The notes under the pieces were generated by a model. It saw only the letters and a list, made by a program, of their open reading frames with translations, was not told where the DNA came from and searched no databases. Source: Paenirhizobium naphthalenivorans (GTDB lineage Bacteria; Pseudomonadota; Alphaproteobacteria; Rhizobiales; Rhizobiaceae). Taken from it: DNA of 64,000 nt. Shown one piece after another: positions 34,088-42,278 of this stretch. The stretch lies in contig NZ_BJZP01000014.1 in NCBI RefSeq assembly GCF_007992095.1, positions 1 through 64,000 on the forward strand, in the 5' to 3' direction. Made by a program: the position numbers and the translations under genes. Positions within the stretch are counted from its first letter, which is position 1, and each line of letters opens with the position of its first letter.

Positions 34088-34494
34088 CTAATCACAGCCG
34101 GAAAGAGCGTCTACTTCTGCACCCTGGCCGACCTTATTACCTCACTTGCGCGCGGCGAGCGGGAGGGCAGGTTGCAGGAACGGACAGGCGGGCTACATCC
34201 AGACGCTTGGCGACGTTCTCGGGAAGCGATAGCCCTAGGCGCCGATCTGGTGATGAAGGAGATCATCCGGCTCGGCCAGGTGCGGACCGCTTCGAACCAA
34301 AGCTGCAAGGAAAACGCTCGTCGAGTAGCTTGCCCGGCGTCATCGAACTTTTCATTGCGCGGCCGATCGTGTCCTCGTCGATGATTACCAAGGAATTGAA
34401 GGTGAGCCATCGAGCAGCTCTCAATCTCGTCGCCGAGCTTGGCGTCCGTGAAGTGACGGGGCGAGGTAGTTTCCGCGCCTGGGGTTTAATTTGA
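34088..34494 (+). pseudogene. Composite remnant: IS21 istB fragment joined to DUF1612 3' end
   Basis: The first part reads LITAGKSVYFCTLADLITSL then ARGEREGRL, which matches the C-terminal half of an IS21-type IstB ATPase. It then runs into the 3' end of a DUF1612/RHE_PE00001 gene (MKEIIRLGQ, then KLQGKRSSSSLPGVIELF, then SHRAALNLVAELGVREVTGR). A 1-nt deletion near 34279 shifts the frame between MKEIIRLGQ and KLQGKRSS relative to the intact gene at 26302. Nucleotide similarity to that gene is high but clearly not identical. It is a scar of past insertion and recombination. Confidence 0.75.
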
Positions 34495-34686
34495 GGTGGA
34501 CGCACTTTTCGAGGATGAAATTTGTCACGTCTGCGTGTCCGGTGTCCTGGGACCAAGGACGGGTGAGATGCTGCGATGATATTCGAGCCACGCGATGACG
34601 AATTGAGGGATTTTACGCTCCTCGATCGCAGGTCCGAGTTCACGGCGTTGACATTGCAATGAACCACATGTTTACCTGTCCTTGGT

Positions 34687-34726
34687 CAGAGGACAGAGGA
34701 CAGAGGACAGAGGACAGAGGACAGGA
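34687..34726. repeat. 7-bp tandem repeat (CAGAGGA x5) ahead of the wHTH gene
   Basis: Five exact CAGAGGA units plus a partial CAGGA, ending in the AGGAG that serves as Shine-Dalgarno for the ATG at 34736. Copy-number change would alter promoter-to-RBS spacing, a known way to vary expression. An in-frame TTG at 34682 reads through the repeat, so a 7-nt change could also switch the frame of an extended form. Confidence 0.85.
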
Positions 34727-34735
34727 GCGCTTTCG

Positions 34736-35305
34736 ATGATGAAGAGCCAGGATGTGGTCGTCCTGCTCAAGCTGGCGAGCTTGGAGGACGGCGAGCAAGA
34801 GATCGGTCAGCAACCCGCACGGCATGGCGTGGCGACGGGAGAAGATCCCTATTCCGTGCGCGGCCTCGAGGCGGCGCTCGGAATCAGCAAGACCGAGGTC
34901 AGTGCTTCGATCAAGCGCAGTCTCGGTTCAGGCCTTGCCATCAAGGATAGGAAGTTCGGGCGGCCGAAGCCGAACCGGCGCCAGCTCCGCGAGTTCATCG
35001 TCCATGGTCTGAAGTTCGTCTTTCCCGCCAAGCCAGGCCCAATGCAGCGCGGTGTACCTACTGCATTTGCCGCGCCTGTGCTTCGGGAATCCCTTCATAG
35101 CGCCGGCAGCCTCATCAGTGTGTGGGCCTATGCGCGTGGCCAGGAAATGGGGCAATCGATCGAGCCGCTCTTCAAAACGGTCCCGGAAGCCGCGGAAAAG
35201 GACGAGCGCCTGTACGCCTATCTCGCGCTCACCGACGCCATCCGCATCGGCAATCAACGCGAAGCTAGTGTAGCCGCCAACCTGCTGACGGAGAGGTTGG
35301 GATGA
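34736..35305 (+). CDS. Winged-helix protein, first gene of NTase-PP2C operon
   Basis: A 189-residue protein. The N-terminal HTH region (VVVLLKLASL, then SVRGLEAALGISKTEVSASI and KRSLGSGLAIKDRKFGRPK) is like the DNA-binding half of AbiEi-type antitoxins. The rest (REFIVHGLKFVFPAKPGPMQ, VWAYARGQEMGQSIEPLF) is unfamiliar. It overlaps the nucleotidyltransferase gene by 4 nt (ATGA). By analogy with AbiEi/AbiEii it may be the antitoxin and autorepressor of that enzyme. Start ATG 34736 has AGGAG 8 bp upstream. Confidence 0.7.
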   Translation: MMKSQDVVVLLKLASLEDGEQEIGQQPARHGVATGEDPYSVRGLEAALGISKTEVSASIKRSLGSGLAIKDRKFGRPKPNRRQLREFIVHGLKFVFPAKPGPMQRGVPTAFAAPVLRESLHSAGSLISVWAYARGQEMGQSIEPLFKTVPEAAEKDERLYAYLALTDAIRIGNQREASVAANLLTERLG

Positions 35306-36003
35306 CGGTACAGGGCCAATTGAAGGAAATGCTGAAGGCCGTCGCCGTGGCGCTCGGCGACGAGCTTCGGGCGCGCCTCGTCTTTGTCGGTGGCTGTACG
35401 ACCGCTCTCTACATTACCGATCCGATCACATTGGAAGGCGTCAGGGCGACCGACGATGTCGACTTGATCGTGGATCTCGCCGGTTTTGCGGAATGGGCGG
35501 AACTGATGGATCGGCTACGAGAGCGCGGTTTCGCAGAGGCAGCGGACGACAATGTCATCTGCCGCATGAGGCTTGGCGAGCTCAAGGTCGACTTCATGCC
35601 GGACGATGCGACGATCCTCGGCTTCAGCAATCGCTGGTATGCCAAAGGGGTTGAGACGGCGGTCCCGGCAATGCTGGAGAAAGCGCTCGAGATCCGGCAC
35701 CTCACGCCTCCTCTCTTCGTCGCGACGAAACTGGAGGCCTATCGCGGCCGTGGCGGAGGCGACCTCATCGGCAGTCGCGACACGGAGGACATCCTCTTGC
35801 TCGTTGACGGCCGCGAGGAGCTCGTGGAGGAGATCGCTGCGGCTGATCCCGAGATCCGAATCTATATCGCCGAGCAGATAACGGGCCTGCTGGCAGATCC
35901 CAACTTCGAGCATTTCCTTCAAGGAAATGTTCGGGGACCTGCAGGCCGTGCCGACATCGTCTACGAGCGCCTCGTCGAGATCAGCCGGTTGGACGGTCGC
36001 TGA
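35302..36003 (+). CDS. Nucleotidyltransferase, AbiEii-like
   Basis: A 233-residue protein with a minimal nucleotidyltransferase core: FVGGCTTALYITD, then RATDDVDLIVDL holding the metal Asp pair, and a third acid in ELKVDFMPDD. Lower motifs similar to AbiEii follow (ATKLEAYRGRG, IGSRDTEDILLLVDGR). AbiEii-like toxins (e.g. MenT) add nucleotides to tRNA 3' ends; the substrate here is unknown. Coupled to the upstream winged-helix gene, and 1 bp before the PP2C gene. Confidence 0.75.
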   Translation: MTVQGQLKEMLKAVAVALGDELRARLVFVGGCTTALYITDPITLEGVRATDDVDLIVDLAGFAEWAELMDRLRERGFAEAADDNVICRMRLGELKVDFMPDDATILGFSNRWYAKGVETAVPAMLEKALEIRHLTPPLFVATKLEAYRGRGGGDLIGSRDTEDILLLVDGREELVEEIAAADPEIRIYIAEQITGLLADPNFEHFLQGNVRGPAGRADIVYERLVEISRLDGR

Positions 36004-36004
36004 C

Positions 36005-36733
36005 ATGGCGTTCGCGATCCAATGGCACTGTCAGCAGGGAACGAGAACCGCGGACAATCGCGACCACGTTGGTATCGGCATTCGCGGCGATTCAATCCTG
36101 TCAATCGTTCTCGATGGATCGACGGCAGGATCGGCCAGCGGTCTGTTTGCGCGCGAAATTGCGCGGCGCGTGGTCGACTGGTTCGTGACCACGGTCGCCG
36201 AGATCACCGCCGAGACCGTGACTGAACAGCTTCGCATGACACATGCCGTCCTTGCCGCGGACTTCAAGAAGGACTCGGCAAGCTATGTCTTGGTGTATGC
36301 GGCAGCCGCGCTGCCTGCTATCGTGCTGCACGCAGGCGATTGCCTGCTTGGCCATCGCGATGCCGATGGACGGATATCATGGCTCTTGCAGCCTCATACG
36401 CTCGCGAATGCGCTCACGGCTGTTCCGCACGACGTTCTCGCGAAGTCGGACGCTCGGCACGTTCTCACACGAAGTTTCCGCTCTCGGAGCTTCATCGCTC
36501 CCGATCTGACGATGATCGACCTGCGGGATCAGACGTTGTTTGTCGCGACCGACGGATTCTGGGCAGACCTCGATCTCGACGGGCAGAATGCCTTTGTTGA
36601 AGGGCGGTTTCCCTCGAATGACGCGGAGCGGGATGATCGCGGTGTTCTCTCCATTTCGAGAACAACAGCGACGTCTTTGACCTCGGTCGCGGGCACCCAC
36701 GCGCCGGAAAGCCTTTATTTGCGACGAACCTGA
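36005..36733 (+). CDS. PP2C-like serine/threonine phosphatase
   Basis: A 242-residue protein with degenerate but recognisable PP2C motifs in order: GTRTADNRDHVGIG near residue 12-25 (canonical N-E-D replaced by N-R-D), SIVLDGSTAGSASG (canonical DGxGG altered), IVLHAGDCLLGHRDADG (GDS-like) and TLFVATDGFWADLD (SDG-like). The key metal-binding Asp residues appear kept. No kinase gene is adjacent. It starts 1 bp after the nucleotidyltransferase stop, so the three genes form one operon. It may act on a nucleotidylated or phosphorylated partner; that is inference. Confidence 0.75.
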   Translation: MAFAIQWHCQQGTRTADNRDHVGIGIRGDSILSIVLDGSTAGSASGLFAREIARRVVDWFVTTVAEITAETVTEQLRMTHAVLAADFKKDSASYVLVYAAAALPAIVLHAGDCLLGHRDADGRISWLLQPHTLANALTAVPHDVLAKSDARHVLTRSFRSRSFIAPDLTMIDLRDQTLFVATDGFWADLDLDGQNAFVEGRFPSNDAERDDRGVLSISRTTATSLTSVAGTHAPESLYLRRT

Positions 36734-36888
36734 GAGGCCAGGGGCCCAGCAGATCAATAAATCATGTCAGAAAGTCCGAGTGTAGCGCGGAGATCGCAAC
36801 ATGATTTGTGACGCTGTGCCGCGCAAAGCGGCGATCCCTGACCTTCGCGACATGACGTACCAGGCTCCTCTTTCAATAAGATTGGCTC

Positions 36889-36906
36889 TTTCACTATTCA
36901 GTGAAA
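36889..36906. promoter_or_regulatory. Inverted repeat upstream of abiEi (IR1)
   Basis: TTTCACT-ATTC-AGTGAAA, a perfect 7-bp inverted repeat. It shares TTTCAC with the larger repeat next to it. AbiEi antitoxins autorepress by binding inverted repeats upstream of the operon. Confidence 0.65.
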
Positions 36907-36911
36907 GCCTG

Positions 36912-36948
36912 CGTTCTGGTGAAATGCCTTGCCAATTTCACCAGAACG
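36912..36948. promoter_or_regulatory. Inverted repeat upstream of abiEi (IR2)
   Basis: CGTTCTGGTGAAAT, a 9-base loop, then its exact complement: a perfect 14-bp inverted repeat ending 17 bp before the abiEi start. Together with IR1 it is the likely AbiEi operator; a transcript would also form a strong hairpin near the start codon. Confidence 0.75.
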
Positions 36949-36965
36949 AGTTATTTCACTAGCCA

Positions 36966-38075
36966 ATGAAAGCCTATGAACGAATGAAAGAGATCGAACT
37001 CCAGCTTGCGGGCGCCCTGCGCCAGCAATTGGAAAGGATTCCTTCGCTCGAAATCCGCTCGATCGTGGCAGAGGCAGAGTTGCGGACGAACGGCTCCATG
37101 CGAGCGCAGCGCCCCGATGTGCTGGCCCAAGTTCGTATCCACAATCACGAAGTCACATTGGTCTGCGAGGTGAAGGAGCCGGCATACCCGCGACAGATCA
37201 GACAGGCCATCGATACGCTATCCCTCTACATAGCCAGGAGCGAAAACAAGGCCCTTCACGAGAGCATGGTTCCGCTCGTTGCTGCCTCGTGGCTTTCGCC
37301 CGAATCGCGCGAGATCTGCGCGGGGGCCGGAATGGGGTGGCTCGACCTGGCCGGCAACTGCCGCATCGCGTTCGACGGCGTCTTCATTGAACGGGAAACG
37401 GCAGAGCGCCCGAAGCCGGCCGCCCGCAACTATCGCGCCGTGTTCTCGCCAAAGGCTGGCCAGGTTCTACGCACGCTTCTGCGCGATCCGGCGCGGACCT
37501 GGAGAGTGACCGAGCTTGCGGAGGCATCGGACGTCAGCCTTGGCCACGTCAGTAACGTCCGTTCAGCCCTGCGCGATCGTGAATGGGGGACCGTCGGTGA
37601 GGAGGGTCTCCACCTGACTGCGCCCGACGCTCTGCTCGACGCATGGCGTGATTCCTATGAGCCGGTCCGGGGCAAGCGAACGTCCTGGTACAGCATTCTC
37701 CATGGGCGGCAGTGGGAAGAGACGCTGCGTGAGGCATTGTGGAGGCCGCAAACCGAAGGGCATGCCATGCTTGGCGGGCTTTCGGCCGCGCAGTGGCTTG
37801 CGCCCTACATGCGCGGCAATACCACGACACTCTACGCCGATACCTCCGTGGTGCCGGAGCTGATCGAAACACTCAAGTTGAAGTCAACCAAAAGCGGCGC
37901 CAATGTCGAGATTATCGAGCCCGATGATCCAGCTATCCTGAAGGAGCGCGTGGAGATTCCCGGCGCCCCACCCGTGTCGTCACCGGTTCTGACGTATCTA
38001 GACCTTTCGCAGCTCGACGATCGAGGGCGAGAGGCCGCCGATCATCTGAGAGAGAAGCTGCTAAAATGGCATTAG
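36966..38075 (+). CDS. abiEi: Type IV TA antitoxin, AbiEi family
   Basis: A 369-residue protein. The first about 150 residues look like a nuclease-fold-like or ligand domain (PDVLAQVRIHNHEVTLVCEV, GMGWLDLAGNCRIAFDGVFI). A winged helix lies at about 160-220 (AGQVLRTLLRDPARTWRVTE, EASDVSLGHVSNVRSALRDR). The C-terminal domain (GLSAAQWLAPYMRGNTTTLY) matches the AbiEi C-domain. It should neutralise AbiEii and repress the operon through the inverted repeats just upstream. No good SD precedes ATG 36966. It overlaps abiEii by 10 nt. Confidence 0.85.
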   Translation: MKAYERMKEIELQLAGALRQQLERIPSLEIRSIVAEAELRTNGSMRAQRPDVLAQVRIHNHEVTLVCEVKEPAYPRQIRQAIDTLSLYIARSENKALHESMVPLVAASWLSPESREICAGAGMGWLDLAGNCRIAFDGVFIERETAERPKPAARNYRAVFSPKAGQVLRTLLRDPARTWRVTELAEASDVSLGHVSNVRSALRDREWGTVGEEGLHLTAPDALLDAWRDSYEPVRGKRTSWYSILHGRQWEETLREALWRPQTEGHAMLGGLSAAQWLAPYMRGNTTTLYADTSVVPELIETLKLKSTKSGANVEIIEPDDPAILKERVEIPGAPPVSSPVLTYLDLSQLDDRGREAADHLREKLLKWH

Positions 38076-38923
38076 CGCCTGACCCACAATCTGCTGCCGA
38101 CTATACCGATCGCGTCACCGAAGCGGTCAAATCCGCGCTCCTCGAGATTGGCCAGATCCTTGGCAGCTTCGAGGGCAAATTTGCCGTTGTCGGCGGCGCG
38201 GTTCCTTGGCTGCTCCTTCAGGCCGACGACATGCGGCATGTCGGCACGATCGACGTGGATTTGACGCTCAATGCGGAAGCGCTCGGCGATGGCGAGTATG
38301 TTCGGCTCGTCGATGCCTTGATGAAAAACGGATACGCGCAAAGCGCCGACCACAAACGCTTTCAGCTTGTGCGTACGGTCGAGGCCGCGGATGGCGGCCC
38401 GCCTATCGAGGTGATCGTCGACTTTCTGATGCCGCGCGATGCTGAGATCGAGAAGAACATTCCGCCGATCCTGTCGGAGTTCGCGGTCCAGCGTGCATCC
38501 GGCGCCGAGCTCGCAATTCGCTTCCACCAGCTGACGGCAGTTGAAGGAGTAATGCCCGGCGGCGGCCGCAACCGCGTCGAGATCGCGGTCGCTTCCATCC
38601 CGGCCCTGCTTGCCATGAAGGGACAGGCGCTTCTGCGGCGGAAGAAACGCAAGGACGCCTATGACGTCTACTACTGCATTCGCAACTACGAAGGCGGGCC
38701 CGAGGCGCTGGCGGAGCTCTGCCGCCCTCTGCTTGAGATCAAGGAGGCGCGCGAGGGCTATCTGGGAATTGCCGAGAAATTCTCTGCCGAAGACATGATC
38801 GGACCGGTGTGGGTCCGCCAGTTCGTCGAGGGAACGCCGGCCATCGGTGATAGGACCCCGGAGCAGTGGCAGCGGGATGCCTTCGGTCAGGTGCAGGCCT
38901 GGATGGCCGCACTCGGCCTCTAG
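38066..38923 (+). CDS. abiEii: Nucleotidyltransferase toxin, AbiEii family
   Basis: A 285-residue protein. Motif I is FAVVGGAVPWLLLQADD leading to TIDVDLTLNAEAL with the Asp pair; motif II includes IEVIVDFLMPRD; lower motifs include LAMKGQALLRRKKRKDAYDV, the conserved Lys and Asp of AbiEii. AbiEii-type toxins modify tRNA and stop growth, giving abortive infection. Coupled to abiEi by a 10-nt overlap. It ends 4 nt into the truncated dinB gene on the other strand. Confidence 0.88.
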   Translation: MALAPDPQSAADYTDRVTEAVKSALLEIGQILGSFEGKFAVVGGAVPWLLLQADDMRHVGTIDVDLTLNAEALGDGEYVRLVDALMKNGYAQSADHKRFQLVRTVEAADGGPPIEVIVDFLMPRDAEIEKNIPPILSEFAVQRASGAELAIRFHQLTAVEGVMPGGGRNRVEIAVASIPALLAMKGQALLRRKKRKDAYDVYYCIRNYEGGPEALAELCRPLLEIKEAREGYLGIAEKFSAEDMIGPVWVRQFVEGTPAIGDRTPEQWQRDAFGQVQAWMAALGL

Positions 38924-39450
38924 ATAAGGCTAAGCTGGTCCTGACCGATCTCCCGGTCTTCATCAAAGGACGAGATCGTCACACCGATCAGGCGAATTCC
39001 CTTCTCGGTCGGAAATAGCGGCTCGAGCAAGCTGCACGCGATGCTTTCCACGTCGGATGCTGCACGCAGCGACGTGCCCACGGTCCGGCTACGGGTGATC
39101 TGCCGGAAGTCGGCAAACTTGATCTTCAGCGTGACCGTCCGGCCGAGCAGGTTCTTCGCCTCGCAGTGGCGCCAGACCTTATCGACGAGCGGCGTCACTT
39201 CGGCACGCGCGGCCTGAAGATCGTGTATGTCGACGGCGAAGGTGTCCTCCGCTCCGACCGACTTTCGCGGTCGATCGGGCTGGACGGGGCGATCGTCGAT
39301 CCCGCGCGCAATCCTGTAATACCAGGCACCGGCCTTGCCGAAATGCTCCTGCAGGAACGCCAGCGGCTTCGCCTTCAGGTCCGCTCCGGTCAAAATGCCG
39401 AGCCGCTCCATCTTTGCCGCCGTCGCCGGCCCCAACTGGGCGAGCGGCGC
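38920..39450 (-). pseudogene. dinB: 5'-truncated dinB (DNA polymerase IV) fragment
   Basis: Only the C-terminal half survives: [57 protein letters not shown] and [20 protein letters not shown] are the thumb and little-finger regions. The palm and fingers with the catalytic acids are missing. At about 39450 the sequence runs straight into dnaE2 on the other strand. No polymerase activity is possible. Confidence 0.88.
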
Positions 39451-39453
39451 GAG

Positions 39454-42078
39454 CGCCACGCCGACCGCTATCTGAAGCCGCCCGAGGAAATGCACCGGCT
39501 GTTTGCCCGTTACCCCGAGGCCTTGGCGCGCACCGTTGAGATTGCGTCCCGTTGCCGCTTCTCCCTCGACGAGCTGAAGTACCAGTATCCCGAGGAACGC
39601 GACGACCCGTCGCTGACGCCGCAACAGACGCTGGAGAAGCTGACCTGGGAGGGTGCTGCGCAGCGCTATCCTGAAGGCGTGCCCGATCATGTCGTCTCAA
39701 CGTTGCGTCATGAGTTGCGGCTGATCGAGAAGCTCGACTACGCCCCATATTTCCTGACGGTGAACTCGATCGTGCGCTTCGCCCGTTCGCGAGACATCCT
39801 CTGTCAGGGCCGCGGCTCGGCGGCGAACTCGGCCGTCTGCTATGTCCTCGGTATCACCTCGATCGATCCCGGCCGCAACGATCTCCTGTTCGAGCGCTTC
39901 GTCTCGGAGGAGCGCCGGGAGCCGCCGGACATCGATGTCGATTTCGAGCATGAGCGGCGCGAGATCGTCATGCAGTGGGTGTTCGAGACCTATGGCCGCG
40001 ACCGTTCGGCACTGTGTTCGACCGTCATTCGCTATCGCACCAAAGGCGCGCTGCGTGATGTCGGGAAGGCGCTTGGGCTGCCGGAAGACCTCATCAAGAC
40101 GCTCTCCGGCCAAGTCTGGGGCTGGTCCGAGGAAGGCGTCTCGGAAGCTCAGGCCGAGCAGCTCAACCTCAACACCGCCGATCGGCGCCTGCGCCTGACG
40201 CTCGACCTTGCGCGCCAGCTTCACGGCGCACCGCGTCATCTTTCCCAGCATCCCGGCGGTTTCGTGCTCACCCATGACCGGCTCGATGATCTCGTGCCCA
40301 TCGAGCCGGCGGCGATGGCCGATCGGCAAGTTATTGAATGGGACAAGGACGACATCGACGCCCTGCGCTTCATGAAAGTCGACGTGCTGGCGCTCGGCAT
40401 GCTGACCTGCATGAAGAAGGGCCTGGACCTCCTCGCCGAGCACAAGGGCGTCGCGCTCGACCTCGCCACCATCCCGGCCGAAGATCCTCGCACCTATGCG
40501 ATGATCCGCAAGGCCGACACGCTCGGCACCTTTCAAATCGAGTCACGCGCGCAGATGTCGATGCTGCCGAGGCTGAAGCCCCGGACCTATTACGACCTCG
40601 TCGTTCAGGTCGCGATCGTGCGGCCGGGCCCGATCCAGGGCGACATGGTGCATCCTTATCTGCGGTGCCGGGAAGGGCTGGAGCCGGTCCACTATCCCAA
40701 GCCCGAGCTGGAGAAGGTGCTGGGCAAAACGCTCGGCGTGCCACTCTTTCAGGAGCAGGCGATGCGCGTCGCCATCGAATGCGCCGGCTTCACGCCCGGC
40801 GAAGCCGACATGCTGCGCAAGTCGATGGCCACATTCAAACATACGGGCGGCGTCTCCTCCTTCAAGGCAAAGCTGATCGACGGCATGGTAGCGAACGGCT
40901 ACGCGCCGGACTTTGCCGAGCAGACCTTCAAGCAGCTCGAAGGCTTCGGCTCTTACGGATTTCCGGAAAGCCACGCCGCCTCCTTCGCGCTGATCGCCTA
41001 CGCGTCGGCTTGGCTCAAATGCTGGCATCCCGACGTTTTTTGCGCGGCCCTTCTCAATTCACAGCCCATGGGTTTCTACGCGCCGGCGCAGATCGTGCGC
41101 GACGCGCGTGACCACGCTGTCGAGATTCGGCCCGTCTGCGCCAACGCCTCACGCTGGGACTGCACGTTGGAACCAACCGACGACGACGGCCGCTTCGCGG
41201 TGCGCCTCGGTCTGCGCATGGTCAAAGGCCTTGCCAATGTACATGCGGCCGCGATCGTCGCCGCGCGGGCCGACTAGGCCTTCGCCTCGATTGACGATCT
41301 CTGGCGACGCGCGGGCGTGCCATCAGCGGCCTTGGTCCAACTCGCCGAGGCCGACACCTTCCGCCCTGCCCTCGCTCTCGCCCGCCGCGAGGCGTTATGG
41401 GCGATCAAGGCGCTGCGCGACGAGCCGCTTCCACTGTTCGCGGCCGCGTCCGCCCGCGAGGCGGAGATCGTGCCCGAGGTGAGCGAGCCCGCCATCGTGC
41501 TGCGGCCGATGACGGCGGGCAGCGAAGTCGTCGAGGACTATGGCCATGTCGGTCTGACGCTCCGGACCCATCCCCTGAGCTTCCTCCGCGAGGATCTCCG
41601 CCGCCGGCGGATCGTCACCTGCGCCGAGGCGATGACGACGCGCGACGGGCATTGGCTGGAGGCGGCGGGCATCGTTCTCGTCCGCCAACGCCCGGGCAGC
41701 GCGAAAGGCGTGATGTTCATCACGCTGGAGGATGAGACCGGCATCGCCAATCTCGTGGTCTGGGCAAAGGTGTTCGAGGCGAACCGCCGAGCGGTTCTGT
41801 CGGCCAGCATGATGGCGGTGCGCGGCCGTATCCAACGCGAGGGCGACGTCGTTCACCTGGTCGCCCAGCGCATCACGGACCTCTCGGCCGACCTCGCCAG
41901 CGTCGGCAGCCGCGATGCGGCGTTTCCGCTCCCGCACGGCCGGGGCGACCAGGTCCGCAATGGCGGCTCCGGTTCCGATCCGCGCGATCTGCCGCCGAAG
42001 AATCTGCGTACTGGCGAGATCCACATTCCCGACCTGCACATCGACACCATCAAGGTGAAGGCGCGAAATTTTCATTAG
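39454..42078 (+). pseudogene. dnaE2: dnaE2 (error-prone polymerase) lacking its N-terminus and with an internal TAG
   Basis: Homology starts at [20 protein letters not shown] and runs to the C-terminus. The palm keeps its catalytic Asp ([15 protein letters not shown]), and the OB fold is present (GVMFITLEDETGIANLVVWA). The PHP domain and the rest of the N-terminus are gone. A TAG at 41275-41277 interrupts the frame after AAIVAARAD; the same frame continues (AFASIDDLWRRAG) to 42078. DnaE2 works with ImuA/ImuB in SOS mutagenesis, but neither is present. Two lesions make loss of function near certain. Confidence 0.9.
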
Positions 42079-42278
42079 TCGGCGCGTCCGCCGCCTCGCT
42101 TATACTTCCGCCAGCCACCGTGTTGTTTTCCGCGGAGAAGACAGTGGACGGCGACAATATATTGCGCGGCGCTAGTTTCAGGAAATATTCCTACGATAGA
42201 ATGCACGGCGCTGCGCTACCGTGCAGTTGCATCACGGTGACGGAGCAGGGCAACAGAAGGAAGGACACCAGGGAGCGT

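Noticed and set aside
41275-41277. TAG as a recoded amino acid or programmed readthrough in dnaE2
   Set aside because: The gene also lacks its N-terminus, so ordinary pseudogene decay is simpler.
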